A program made the position numbers and the translations under genes. Shown here in pieces: positions 52,235-60,514 of a stretch of DNA of 64,000 nt. Position 1 is the stretch's first letter; every line of letters starts with the position of its first letter. Source of the stretch: Marinibactrum halimedae. GTDB lineage: Bacteria; Pseudomonadota; Gammaproteobacteria; Pseudomonadales; Cellvibrionaceae. Location: the NCBI RefSeq assembly GCF_021234875.1, contig NZ_JAJQVM010000007.1, forward strand, positions 1 to 64,000, given 5' to 3'. The notes beneath the pieces are model-generated. The model saw only the letters and a list, made by a program, of their open reading frames with translations, was not told the DNA's origin and ran no database searches.

Positions 52235-53242
52235 ATGAGTAAACAACGGGTATTAACGGGGATAACCACAACCGGTACGCCGCACTTGGGCAATTACGTC
52301 GGTGCCATTCGACCGGCCATTCAAGCTAGCCAAAATGAAGACAATCTGTCGTTTTTTTTCTTGGCCGACTTCCATGCGTTGATTAAATGCACGGATCCAA
52401 AACAGTTACATCAATCGACGAAAGAAATTGCCGCTACTTGGCTGGCCAGTGGCCTGGACCCAGATCGAGTGATTTTTTATCGTCAGTCGGATATCCCTGA
52501 AATTCCAGAATTGTGTTGGTTGCTTACCTGTATGACGGGAAAGGGCTTGATGAATCGTGCCCATGCCTACAAAGCAGCGGTAGCACTTAACGAAGACGCC
52601 GGGGAAGACCCAGATTTTGGTGTGAATATGGGCCTGTACAGTTACCCTATACTGATGGCGGCCGATATTCTGATGTTTAACGCCAATAAAGTGCCTGTGG
52701 GCAAAGATCAAATTCAACACGTTGAAATGGCTCGTGATATTGCAGGGCGTTTCAATCATCATTTTGGCGATAAATTTGTGTTACCGGAAGCCGTGGTGGA
52801 CGATAACGTAGCGGTGCTGTCTGGATTGGATGGTCGCAAAATGAGCAAAAGTTACGGAAATACTATTCCACTTTTCCTACCAGAAAAACAGCTTCAAAAA
52901 CACATCAATAAAATCAAAACCAATTTGTTAGAGCCGGGCGAGCCGAAAGACCCTGAGACATCCACCGTCTTTGAAATTTGGCGTGCCTTTGCGACGCCTG
53001 AGCAAACGGAGTCAATGCGACAAGCATTTGCCGATGGGATTGCTTGGGGCGAGGCGAAAAAACAGTTATTTGAATTAATTAATGGGCAATTATCCGACTC
53101 CCGTGAACAGTATAATGCATTAATGTCTGATGGCGAGACCATTGAAAAAATCTTACTGGAAGGCGCTGATCGTGCGCGTGGTTACGCTTCACGTTTATTG
53201 GAAAAATTACGTAAAGCGGTAGGTATTCGAAAAATCGTGTAA
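52235..53242 (+). CDS. trpS: Tryptophanyl-tRNA synthetase
   Basis: This 335-residue class I synthetase has the HIGH-equivalent [14 protein letters not shown] at the N terminus and the KMSKS loop [14 protein letters not shown] near residue 195. Other core motifs include [17 protein letters not shown]-like text ([16 protein letters not shown]). It charges tRNA-Trp in the cytoplasm. The length is normal (E. coli 334). No tryptophan-rich leader peptide or T-box was seen upstream. A shared bidirectional terminator follows. Confidence 0.98.
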   Translation: MSKQRVLTGITTTGTPHLGNYVGAIRPAIQASQNEDNLSFFFLADFHALIKCTDPKQLHQSTKEIAATWLASGLDPDRVIFYRQSDIPEIPELCWLLTCMTGKGLMNRAHAYKAAVALNEDAGEDPDFGVNMGLYSYPILMAADILMFNANKVPVGKDQIQHVEMARDIAGRFNHHFGDKFVLPEAVVDDNVAVLSGLDGRKMSKSYGNTIPLFLPEKQLQKHINKIKTNLLEPGEPKDPETSTVFEIWRAFATPEQTESMRQAFADGIAWGEAKKQLFELINGQLSDSREQYNALMSDGETIEKILLEGADRARGYASRLLEKLRKAVGIRKIV

Positions 53243-53277
53243 TTTTTACATCGATTTTTTATTTGCGTTACCTCTGT

Positions 53278-53303
53278 AAAGGGCTCCTAAATAGGAGCCC
53301 TTT
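53278..53303. terminator. Bidirectional terminator between trpS and phoH-like gene
   Basis: A perfect 12-bp inverted repeat AAAGGGCTCCTA/TAGGAGCCCTTT around AA lies between converging genes and has a T-run on the + side. Confidence 0.85.
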
Positions 53304-53345
53304 GTTGTTAAGAGTGAGAATGAACAGTGAGAGTGAAAAAGTGCG

Positions 53346-54773
53346 TTATAAATTGGATTCTGCAAAGGCGGCTAAAGGAGAACGTGGAATACCTTGGAGT
53401 TGAATATTTCCGCCGTGTTGAAATCCTTTAAAACGTTCCACTAAATACGTTAGGCCTGAACTGGTGGCGTTTAAATAAGGCGTATCGATTTGCGCTAAAT
53501 TCCCTAAACACACCACTTTAGAGCCGTTGCCTGCACGGGTGATGATGGTTTTAATTTGGTGTGGTGTCAGGTTTTGACATTCGTCAATTAAAATTAAACT
53601 GTGTTGAAAGCTTCGCCCTCGAATATAATTCAACGATTTAAAATGCAGGGGAACTTTATTTAAGACGTAATCCACGCTCCCCGAACAATCTTCGTCATCG
53701 CAATGAAGGGCTTCCAGGTTATCGGTGATCGCACCGAGCCAAGGTTCCATTTTTTCTGCTTCGGTGCCCGGTAAAAAACCAATATCTTCATCCAATCCTT
53801 GGGTGCTGCGTGTGGCGATAATACGACGGTACATTTTATTGGCCACCGTCATTTCAATGGCAGCCGCCAAGGCTAAAATGGTCTTACCCGAACCGGCGGC
53901 TCCCGTTAAATTCACGAGGTGAACGTCTGGATCTAATAATAAATTTAATGCACAGGCTTGATAAATATCTCGTGGTTTCAAACCCCACGATTCGGTTTCC
54001 AGTAAACGATGGTGATCAAGATGGAGCAGTGTGACACGCTCTTCGGTGACTTCAATGACTCTCCCTACAAAATTCATTTCATCCAGAATAAATTGATTGG
54101 GCATGACGTTATCAATTGGCGCTGTGCGAGGTAAATGTTGTAGGGTTTTTCCTAGTTGTTGTTCGGTTTCGACTTTTTCAATTAAGTCCCAAAAGCTGCC
54201 ACTGAATTCTAAAAAGCCTTTGTTGAGTTGTTCGATGTTGGTGAGTGATTGGTCGCTGTGATAATCCTCGGCTTCGATACCGCAGCCTCGTGCCTTGAGG
54301 CGCATGTTGATGTCTTTCGAGACCAGGACAATCCGATGATCCGGGTTGTGTTTTTGTTGTTGGACAAGGTCGTTAAGGATTTTGTTGTCGTTGATGTGTG
54401 TGGGGAGGGGGGTAATGGCTGGGTCGTTATCGCTCATGAGAACAGCGATACTTCCTAGAGGTTGATCGTGTTTCCCTCGAAGAATCGGCACCCCTTTGGC
54501 GATTTCTTCTAGGGACGCACGGCCCAATAATTTGTCCAATTCTCGTATGGCATGACGACAATCGGCAGCTACGGCATTGCGGCCACTTTTGAGTTTGTCG
54601 AGTTCTTCCAATACGGTCATTGGGATGATGACTTGATGTTCTTCAAAATTGAGTAAAGAGGTAGGGTCGTGAATGAGAACGTTAGTGTCTAGGACGTAGC
54701 GGACAGGATTTTCAGGATTATTAGTAACGGCATTTGTGTTTTTATTAGTAACAACCAGCTGTGGTTCACCCAT
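53346..54773 (-). CDS. PIN-PhoH fusion ATPase/ribonuclease (PhoH2 type)
   Basis: The 475-residue protein joins an N-terminal PIN nuclease domain (about 25-165; VLDTNVLIHDP acidic site, VLEELDKLK) to a C-terminal PhoH ATPase (about 225-470; Walker A GAAGSGKT, Walker B LILIDECQNL, sensor VVCLGNLAQID). This PhoH2 architecture has RNA-unwinding and RNA-cleaving activity in characterised relatives. AAGGA precedes the ATG. It is transcribed alone, divergent from the Cu/Zn exporter. Confidence 0.95.
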   Translation of the reverse strand: MGEPQLVVTNKNTNAVTNNPENPVRYVLDTNVLIHDPTSLLNFEEHQVIIPMTVLEELDKLKSGRNAVAADCRHAIRELDKLLGRASLEEIAKGVPILRGKHDQPLGSIAVLMSDNDPAITPLPTHINDNKILNDLVQQQKHNPDHRIVLVSKDINMRLKARGCGIEAEDYHSDQSLTNIEQLNKGFLEFSGSFWDLIEKVETEQQLGKTLQHLPRTAPIDNVMPNQFILDEMNFVGRVIEVTEERVTLLHLDHHRLLETESWGLKPRDIYQACALNLLLDPDVHLVNLTGAAGSGKTILALAAAIEMTVANKMYRRIIATRSTQGLDEDIGFLPGTEAEKMEPWLGAITDNLEALHCDDEDCSGSVDYVLNKVPLHFKSLNYIRGRSFQHSLILIDECQNLTPHQIKTIITRAGNGSKVVCLGNLAQIDTPYLNATSSGLTYLVERFKGFQHGGNIQLQGIPRSPLAAFAESNL

Positions 54774-55154
54774 AAGCTATGCTTCCTTTTTTGGTGATCA
54801 TCGATTGATTTATAACAGTAAAATGCAAAAGCAGCCAGTAAAGGGGAGGAATTATTTTTTGAGGAAAAGAGTCATTATTTGAATTTTTTATGACAAACCG
54901 CCAAGGTGGGTAAAAAACTATGACATGGGTTTTTCAAAAATGCTACTGATTTTTTATATTTAAAGAATAAAAAATCGTTAGTAAAGTATTTGGATATGGA
55001 AATTGCCTTATGAATCAATCTCTTGATTAATATTGTTAATAAACGAATGAATTATATTGCTGTGAAAGGGTTCTAGGACAATGATGACATTTTAGTTAAA
55101 ATTTTTAATGAAAAAGAAGGTGTTCTTTTACCACTTTAATCTCAGGGGGGTGGA
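54774..55154. other. AT-rich divergent intergenic region
   Basis: This 381-bp gap contains no gene. It is very AT-rich and ends in a strong AGGGGGGTGGA ribosome-binding site for the exporter gene. No metal-responsive operator could be identified with confidence. Confidence 0.5.
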
Positions 55155-56318
55155 GTGAAAACCGACGAATCAAAAACGGTGGGGTGTTCAGATCACGGAG
55201 CTTCTTGTCATTCAGGCAGTCATCAAACTTCACCGTGCGCCCATAATACCGCTTCAGGCCACCATTCAACCTCAGCAGACCATTGCTGCGAGTCAGATTC
55301 CCATTCGATTGACCTCTTTTTTATTTGCGTGAGTGTTTTGGTCATCGTGGGGTATCTGGCGGGTGCGTTTTATCATGGTGATATCGGTATCGAAGGGGCT
55401 TGGGGCGTGCGTGCAGCCCACAGTATTCATGAGCTGCTTAATACCATGTGGTGGGGGGTGATTGCAGCCATTGCGTTCGTGGGCTTATTGGCGCACATAC
55501 CGCAATCGATTGTTCTTGGATTGCTGGGGAAGGGCGGCAGCCTTCAGGGTATTTTTCGTGCCACCGCAGCTGGGGTGCTGTTGGATTTGTGCAGCCATGG
55601 CATTTTAATGGTCGGCACGAAGTTGTATGAAAAAGGAGCCAGTTTAGGCCAGGTGATGGCCTTTTTAATAGCCAGCCCGTGGAATTCGATTTCGTTAACC
55701 CTGATCTTAATCGCATTGATTGGGTGGCAATGGACGTTGGCGTTTATTGCCTTGTCCATGTTGTTGGCGTTGACTGTCGGGGTGTTGTTTGAGTGGTTAT
55801 GTCATCGTGGCGTGTTGCCCCAAAATCCCCATACGATGGATCACAATTCTGAGTCATCGTTAACGTTTCGTCAGGCGTTTAAACAATTGTTTTCGGGTGA
55901 TACATGGCAGGGGGTATCTTTTTTGGGGGTGTTTAAAGCGGGCTTCTCTGGCGCTCGTATTGTCTTACGTTGGTTATTTTTCGGTATTTTATTGGCGGCA
56001 GCGATTCGGACCTGGGTAGACCTCCAGTGGTTTCAGCAATGGTTTGGCCCAACGCTGGTGGGCTTATTACTGACCATGGTGGCGGCAACGGTCATTGAAG
56101 TGTGCTCAGAAGGCTCGACTCCCATTGCGGCAGACTTTTTAACCCGAGCAAACGCGCCGGGTAACAGTTTCGCCTTTTTAATGACGGGAGTATCCACGGA
56201 TTATACTGAGGTAATGGTGCTAAAAGAGACGACACGCTCTTGGAAAATTGCGTTATTTTTGCCGTTGCTGTCGTTGCCACAAGTGATAGTGATTGCTTTT
56301 TTATTAAATCAGTTTTAA
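55155..56318 (+). CDS. SO_0444-like Cu/Zn efflux permease with His/Cys-rich N terminus
   Basis: The 387-residue protein opens with a roughly 45-residue cytosolic stretch rich in histidine and cysteine (GASCHSGSHQTSPCAHN, HHSTSADHCCES), a likely metal-binding tail. About ten membrane segments follow (MWWGVIAAIAFVGLLAHIP, ATAAGVLLDLCSHGILMVG, SPWNSISLTLILIALIGW, VVIEVCSEGSTPIAADFL-like region). This is the SO_0444-type permease family associated with copper/zinc efflux. The start is GTG with AGGGGGGTGGA just upstream. It is a single gene. Metal specificity is inferred from family and the tail. Confidence 0.87.
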   Translation: MKTDESKTVGCSDHGASCHSGSHQTSPCAHNTASGHHSTSADHCCESDSHSIDLFFICVSVLVIVGYLAGAFYHGDIGIEGAWGVRAAHSIHELLNTMWWGVIAAIAFVGLLAHIPQSIVLGLLGKGGSLQGIFRATAAGVLLDLCSHGILMVGTKLYEKGASLGQVMAFLIASPWNSISLTLILIALIGWQWTLAFIALSMLLALTVGVLFEWLCHRGVLPQNPHTMDHNSESSLTFRQAFKQLFSGDTWQGVSFLGVFKAGFSGARIVLRWLFFGILLAAAIRTWVDLQWFQQWFGPTLVGLLLTMVAATVIEVCSEGSTPIAADFLTRANAPGNSFAFLMTGVSTDYTEVMVLKETTRSWKIALFLPLLSLPQVIVIAFLLNQF

Positions 56319-56450
56319 ATAAAGCTTTTTTGAGTAGTTGAGTAGTTGAGTATTGAGACTATAGAAACGACCGCACGGGTCGTCCTACGATTTGCTTGCT
56401 TGTTGATCAGTCTCTAAAGCGATGCCAGAATATTAGCATTGTTTAGTTAT

Positions 56451-56516
56451 TTGACGCGAAAATAAACAATTTGTTAAAGATGTAGAGAAGGTATAGTTTG
56501 AGTTTTTCTACAGTCT
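56451..56516. repeat. 66-bp direct repeat, left copy
   Basis: This 66-bp stretch and 57977-58042 are direct repeats with about 5 mismatches. Both contain CGCGAAAATAAACAA, TTAAAGATGTAGAGAAGGT and TTTTTCTACAGTCT. The left copy sits just upstream of the antitoxin gene. Together they bracket about 1.5 kb of accessory genes. Confidence 0.9.
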
Positions 56517-56549
56517 TGTTAGGCCCTTATCCGATATCGAGGAAATTAT

Positions 56550-56780
56550 ATGAGAGAAATTAAAATCGAAGACGTTGGTAATACGTTACAGGAACTTTTG
56601 TTGGAGAAAGACCCAATTGACGAGGATGTCGGTATTTTTGATGGAAGTGGTGAAATCGTCGGTGTTGTCATACCTAAAAAAGCATATGACTTCTTTCTTA
56701 AGAAAGTGGAAGAGGAAGAAGACAGAATAGATTCTCAATCAGTAGAAGAATTTAATAATTCAGGAGAGAAAGACATATGA
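56550..56780 (+). CDS. Putative antitoxin of a RelE-type module
   Basis: The 76-residue acidic protein (MREIKIEDVGNTLQELL, then IVGVVIPKKAYDFFLKKV) precedes a RelE/ParE toxin gene and has the small, charged, C-terminally disordered profile of antitoxins that neutralise by wrapping. The IPKKAYDFFL segment resembles Phd/YefM-like proteins. Its stop overlaps the next start by 4 bp (ATGA), so translation is coupled. The family assignment is modest. Confidence 0.72.
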   Translation: MREIKIEDVGNTLQELLLEKDPIDEDVGIFDGSGEIVGVVIPKKAYDFFLKKVEEEEDRIDSQSVEEFNNSGEKDI

Positions 56781-56929
56781 ACAAAGATATTCAAGAAGAT
56801 TTCAAGGATGTGCAAGAAATTTCCAAGCAAAAACAAGAACAAAAAAAATCGGGTGAAAAATTGGAGAAATGGGAATTTGGAAAAGGAGTAAAACCAGAAA
56901 AGGATTCTAAGCCAAATGTACGAAGTTAA
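56777..56929 (+). CDS. Small charged protein between antitoxin and toxin
   Basis: This 50-residue frame (MNKDIQEDFKDVQEISKQ, then GEKLEKWEFGKGVKPEKD) starts in the ATGA overlap with the antitoxin stop and ends 14 bp inside the toxin gene. It is very rich in K, E and D and probably disordered or a coiled helix. Tight coupling on both sides argues that it is translated. It is too short for ordinary gene thresholds. Its role is unknown; it could be a second antitoxin or an adaptor for toxin and antitoxin. Confidence 0.65.
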   Translation: MNKDIQEDFKDVQEISKQKQEQKKSGEKLEKWEFGKGVKPEKDSKPNVRS

Positions 56930-57170
56930 ATTTAGCAAGAAGGCTAGTAAGGCATACAAAAAGTTACCCGGAGATGTTCGAATACGCATCGACCAAAAAT
57001 TAAATTACCTTAGAAATTCTCCCAGAGGGCCGGACACCAAGAAGTTGGCTGGTATGCAAAATGCCTATAGAACGCGTGTCGGTACATATAGAATTGTATA
57101 TGAAATTGAGGATGAGAAACTTATAGTATGGATTGTCGATGTGGGGCACAGAAGCTCAATATATCAATAG
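56916..57170 (+). CDS. RelE/ParE-family toxin
   Basis: This 84-residue protein (MYEVKFSKKASKAYKKLPGD, then YRTRVGTYRIVYEIEDEKL, then IVDVGHRSSIY) has the RelE/ParE fold signature, including the basic core and the late R-x-x-Y-R-I-V-Y strand. RelE toxins cleave mRNA at the ribosome A site; ParE toxins act on gyrase. The basic residues and C-terminal HRSSIY fit RelE-like toxins better. It is the last gene of a three-gene coupled operon. Confidence 0.88.
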   Translation: MYEVKFSKKASKAYKKLPGDVRIRIDQKLNYLRNSPRGPDTKKLAGMQNAYRTRVGTYRIVYEIEDEKLIVWIVDVGHRSSIYQ

Positions 57171-57180
57171 CGTTATTAGC

Positions 57181-57366
57181 TTAGGGCCCGTTAACACTAA
57201 TAACTCGGTCAACGATTAATGTAAATTTGATAAAAAATCGAAAAACAACATCTAATTTTTTAAATTGGGTAAAATTTAGTCGAAAGCTTTTCAGCTGTCT
57301 GAAGAGGCATTCCGCCTCATTACGCTTTTTGTTGTACCTAAAACCTTTGATAAAGACTCGGGCCGT
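57181..57366 (-). pseudogene. Transposase C-terminal remnant (IS4/IS5 superfamily)
   Basis: The minus strand encodes 61 residues after an upstream stop, ending in a TAA at 57181-57183. It shows R-x3-E-x6-K in YNKKRNEAECLFRQLKSF, the Y(2)R(3)E(6)K-type signature of DDE transposases, then a helical end (FKKLDVVF, IKFTLIVDRV). The sequence GGGCCCGTTAACAC next to the stop could be the element's terminal repeat. The N-terminal catalytic part is missing. Confidence 0.65.
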
Positions 57367-57480
57367 CTACCCATTTATACAGCTCCAGCAGAAAAAGCCG
57401 GCTCAGAAGCCTAATATAGAAGACATTAGCATTAAATTAAAAGCAAGGTAAAAAAACAGAGTTGAATAGCGAGTTAAACA

Positions 57481-57966
57481 ATGGGTAGTCATTTTATAAA
57501 AAACAGCGCTAAAACCACAGTAATAACGAAAATTCTAGTGCTTTTTTTGGGTGCTATGATAAATCAAGCCTGTGCGAATCAAGCTAATGGACGACTAGAG
57601 TTTCTAACCGAATCTGTCTTGAGCACTTCTTTTACAGCAGTGGTATCCCATAAAAAAGTAACGAAACTATCCTCGAACGCAAATGATGGGGATGAGTATG
57701 AGTTAAGTGCTGAGGTTATCAACCTCATATCTGGTAAAGAGCAAAAAGTGATTAACTATCGGATGTTCGTTGAGCCCGGTGAAGAAGTAGTATTAAACCA
57801 AGACCCAGTGATTATCTTCTTATGTGAAAGTAAGGGCCAATATTACTGGCCTGGTGTTGGAGCAGAGTTCCCTGCCACCGAAGCTTTTCTCAAGACGGTT
57901 GGCAAAGCTGCCAAAATAAAGTCACGCCAATCTCCCAGTGAAGTAGACCGTCATTGTGAAAACTAA
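57481..57966 (+). CDS. Putative secreted protein of unknown function
   Basis: The 161-residue protein has an N-terminal signal peptide (KILVLFLGAMINQACANQ) with probable cleavage after ACA; the cysteine lacks a proper lipobox. The mature part is beta-rich with a strand-turn pattern (EYELSAEVINLISGKEQKV, YRMFVEPGEEVVLNQDPVII) and two later cysteines. No family was recognised. It lies inside the 66-bp direct repeats beside the toxin module, which suggests accessory DNA. Confidence 0.6.
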   Translation: MGSHFIKNSAKTTVITKILVLFLGAMINQACANQANGRLEFLTESVLSTSFTAVVSHKKVTKLSSNANDGDEYELSAEVINLISGKEQKVINYRMFVEPGEEVVLNQDPVIIFLCESKGQYYWPGVGAEFPATEAFLKTVGKAAKIKSRQSPSEVDRHCEN

Positions 57967-57976
57967 GCATGACTAC

Positions 57977-58042
57977 TTGGCGCGAAAATAAACAAATTTT
58001 TAAAGATGTAGAGAAGGTCTAGTTTGGGTTTTTCTACAGTCT
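57977..58042. repeat. 66-bp direct repeat, right copy
   Basis: Right-hand partner of 56451-56516, same orientation, about 5 mismatches. It lies just after the putative secreted protein gene. Confidence 0.9.
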
Positions 58043-58261
58043 CATTACTACCTCTTCTATTTTTTCTCCAGCTATCTTTTTTATTGATGTGCTTTCAGGC
58101 ACTTTATGGGGTGATTGTTGTCACAGTCGCGTTGTAAAGTCAGTGGTTAACCATCGGCTTTTAATGGTGATAGTGATTGACACACGCCAAGGGTGTGGGA
58201 TTAAAACGCAATTGATAATGCTCAGTAATTGAATGGCTCAATAAAAAAGGGTAACGATTGA

Positions 58262-59038
58262 ATGAACGTAATGATAAAAACAATGATGATGACTGCCGGT
58301 GTGGCGGTGTTGAGTAGTGCGATGACTTTGCCAGCTTGGGCGGGCAAAATGGAGCCTAAAGCGACCATTGAAAAGGCGCTAAAAGCGGACGTTCGAACCG
58401 ATAAAGAGCGCAAACGGGATGCTGAGCGCTTGCCACTGGAAACATTAACCTATTTTGGTTTAGAGCCGGATATGACGGTTATTGAACTCATGCCGGGCCG
58501 TGGTTGGTACACTAAGATTTTAGGTGATGCTTTAAAGGACGAGGGTAAGCTTTATGTTGCGCTTGGTTTGGGGTATTTGGGTGACGGGTTAAAAGAGTGG
58601 GGTTACGACCATGTTGGCGTATTGGCTAAAGATGCCAAATTCACTCGCACCGAGAGACGCGGTGTTTCGGATTTGGAAAACGTTAAGTTTGGCGTCAAAA
58701 AAGTGGATATGGTGTTAACTTTCCGCAATGCCCATAATATTTCTGCTGAAGGCCGTGCGAATTTGAATAAAGCGGTATTCAAAGCGCTTAAGAAAGGCGG
58801 TGTTTACGGTATTGTAGATCACACCCGTCGTCATATGGAGGCAGATAATGCCGATAACTGGCGTCGTGCAGATCCGGTGCAAATTATCAAAGAAGCGTTG
58901 GATGCGGGCTTTGTATTTGAAGGTTACACCGACATGCATGCACAGTCTGAAGATACTTTGGCTTATGATACTCGTGATGAGCGAATGAAAGCAGCGGATA
59001 GTGATCGTTTTACGCTTAAGTTTCGTAAACCGAAGTAA
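58262..59038 (+). CDS. Exported SAM-methyltransferase-like protein
   Basis: This 258-residue protein has a signal peptide (VAVLSSAMTLPAWAG) and a class I methyltransferase-like fold: VIELMPGRGWYTKILG is the SAM-loop motif, VDMVLTFRNAHNI and GGVYGIVDHTRR are later strands. It matches the COG4798-type predicted methyltransferase family. SAM is not normally available outside the cytoplasm, so an exported methyltransferase is unexpected; it may bind another ligand. It converges on the J-domain gene and shares a hairpin with it. Confidence 0.85.
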   Translation: MNVMIKTMMMTAGVAVLSSAMTLPAWAGKMEPKATIEKALKADVRTDKERKRDAERLPLETLTYFGLEPDMTVIELMPGRGWYTKILGDALKDEGKLYVALGLGYLGDGLKEWGYDHVGVLAKDAKFTRTERRGVSDLENVKFGVKKVDMVLTFRNAHNISAEGRANLNKAVFKALKKGGVYGIVDHTRRHMEADNADNWRRADPVQIIKEALDAGFVFEGYTDMHAQSEDTLAYDTRDERMKAADSDRFTLKFRKPK

Positions 59039-59091
59039 TGGCTATCTATGTAGTACTGATGAAGTAGTAGTGACTATGAAGTAAAACAGAC

Positions 59092-59119
59092 CTGAGAGGG
59101 AATTAATTTTCCCTCTCAG
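59092..59119. terminator. Convergent terminator hairpin
   Basis: The 11-bp inverted repeat CTGAGAGGGAA/TTCCCTCTCAG with a 6-nt loop lies between converging genes and overlaps the stop of the J-domain gene. Short T and A runs flank the loop. Confidence 0.6.
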
Positions 59120-60509
59120 ACCGATGAATATCCAATACATAAGAACTGCTAAGTCTATCGTGAATTAAGTTGCCTCGAAGAAAGGCATTAATCCAAAAGA
59201 TAAACTTAGACAGCGGTAAGGTTAAGGTAAAAATAAACGTTCGCCACAAGCAATGAACCCAATTTAAACGCTTGAAACGTTTGTTGGTGACTTTTAATCC
59301 AAATAAGGATTTCCCCGGCGTGGCTTGCATTGGGGAGGCTTCAAATAGAAAAGCGCCGATGAGATAACCGATGATAATGCCCATAAATTCTTCTATTCCC
59401 GCAACAGGAGTAGCCCCATCGGTAGCGTGAATTTTTTTCCACATCATCATGGTAGTAACCACTACGGTAGAGGTGAGTAAGAGATCAATACTCCCTGCTA
59501 ATAATCGTTTCCAGAGGCTGCCGAAATAATAAACCGCCAGTGGTTGATTGTTTCGACGTTTTTTATTCACCAGTTTGCCGCCACGCAAACCGTCCTCGGC
59601 CAATTGCGTTTCGTTTGCGTGCCGATGATGGTCGGGGATATATTGAAGTACTAATTCAACCGTACTTTTACCCAACACTTCTTTGAGTGGTGTTTCATAT
59701 TCACACCATTGCAAAATGGAGTTTAAATAAATAATGCTGGCGGGGCTAACGTGATGTCGTGCTTTTCGATTATGGTGGTGCTGAGCAATGCGCTGCAATA
59801 TGGCTTGGCTGAGCGCCCAATGAAAATCCGAATCCAATAAAAATTGTGTGTGCTGAATAAATTCCCACTGGGCTGGGTCATTTTTTTTCTTACTCTGTGT
59901 GAGTAAGTGGTCGGTATTTTTCAGCAGTGCCTCGAAGATAATCTTTCTCTCCGATATTGATGGCACTAATGCGTCTTGAGCGTTTGCATCACCATTGCCT
60001 GAGGTTTCTTCAGGGGGCTTTTCATCTTCAACGATGGTGTCCAGCGTTGTATTGACCTCACAGCTTTTTTCTCCCATGGTTTCTTCAAGCAAGGTATAAA
60101 CACGATTAGAGAGGGGTTCTTCTTCTGGGTAAGGTGCTTCCTCTTCTTGATTTGGTATTTCTTCTTGTTGCTTTGACGAAGGTACTTCCGCTTCTGTGCA
60201 TTTGATAACGTCATTTGAGTCATTACAAGCACCGGCGTTCTTCTCTATTGTTTGAACGGGTGTATCGGCTTGAACGGGTGTTTCGATGAGAGAGCGTTCT
60301 TCTACGGTGTGCTCTTTCGTTTGCTCGTAGGCTTGTTGCTGTTTTGCGTACGCCAGCGCATTTTCTTTTGCTTGATAAAGCGCTTGAAACTCTTGCGGTT
60401 TTTCATCGGGCTTGTTTTGTTTGAGCTGCTTGGCGTACGCGCGTTTAATGGCACGCGCGTCGCTGGTAGGCTCAATGCCCAGTAAAGTCCACATTTGATT
60501 GTTCCACAT
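59103..60509 (-). CDS. J-domain/RDD membrane protein, HscC co-chaperone
   Basis: The N-terminal J-like domain (LLGIEPTSDARAIKRAYAKQ) has K-P-D where HPD is usual, in NKPDEKPQEF. A long acidic linker follows, then a DUF-type helical part and a C-terminal RDD membrane domain with several helices (LLAGSIDLLLTSTVVVTTM, ASPMQATPGKSLFGLKV). In E. coli the HscC Hsp70 works with membrane J-proteins DjlB/DjlC, and here the J-protein gene begins 5 nt after the hscC stop. ATG 60509 is used, not an overlapping TTG at 60524. RDD fusion to a J domain may place this chaperone pair at the inner membrane. Confidence 0.85.
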   Translation of the reverse strand: MWNNQMWTLLGIEPTSDARAIKRAYAKQLKQNKPDEKPQEFQALYQAKENALAYAKQQQAYEQTKEHTVEERSLIETPVQADTPVQTIEKNAGACNDSNDVIKCTEAEVPSSKQQEEIPNQEEEAPYPEEEPLSNRVYTLLEETMGEKSCEVNTTLDTIVEDEKPPEETSGNGDANAQDALVPSISERKIIFEALLKNTDHLLTQSKKKNDPAQWEFIQHTQFLLDSDFHWALSQAILQRIAQHHHNRKARHHVSPASIIYLNSILQWCEYETPLKEVLGKSTVELVLQYIPDHHRHANETQLAEDGLRGGKLVNKKRRNNQPLAVYYFGSLWKRLLAGSIDLLLTSTVVVTTMMMWKKIHATDGATPVAGIEEFMGIIIGYLIGAFLFEASPMQATPGKSLFGLKVTNKRFKRLNWVHCLWRTFIFTLTLPLSKFIFWINAFLRGNLIHDRLSSSYVLDIHRSEREN

Positions 60510-60514
60510 TGAGG

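Noticed and set aside
55438-55716. 92-codon minus-strand frame inside the Cu/Zn permease gene
   Set aside because: Antisense to clear membrane-protein coding sequence without start signals.
56451-56530. The 66-bp repeat plus GTTAGGC as an integron attC site
   Set aside because: Only the left copy is followed by GTTAGGC, no matching RYYYAAC partner was found, and the fold is not attC-like.
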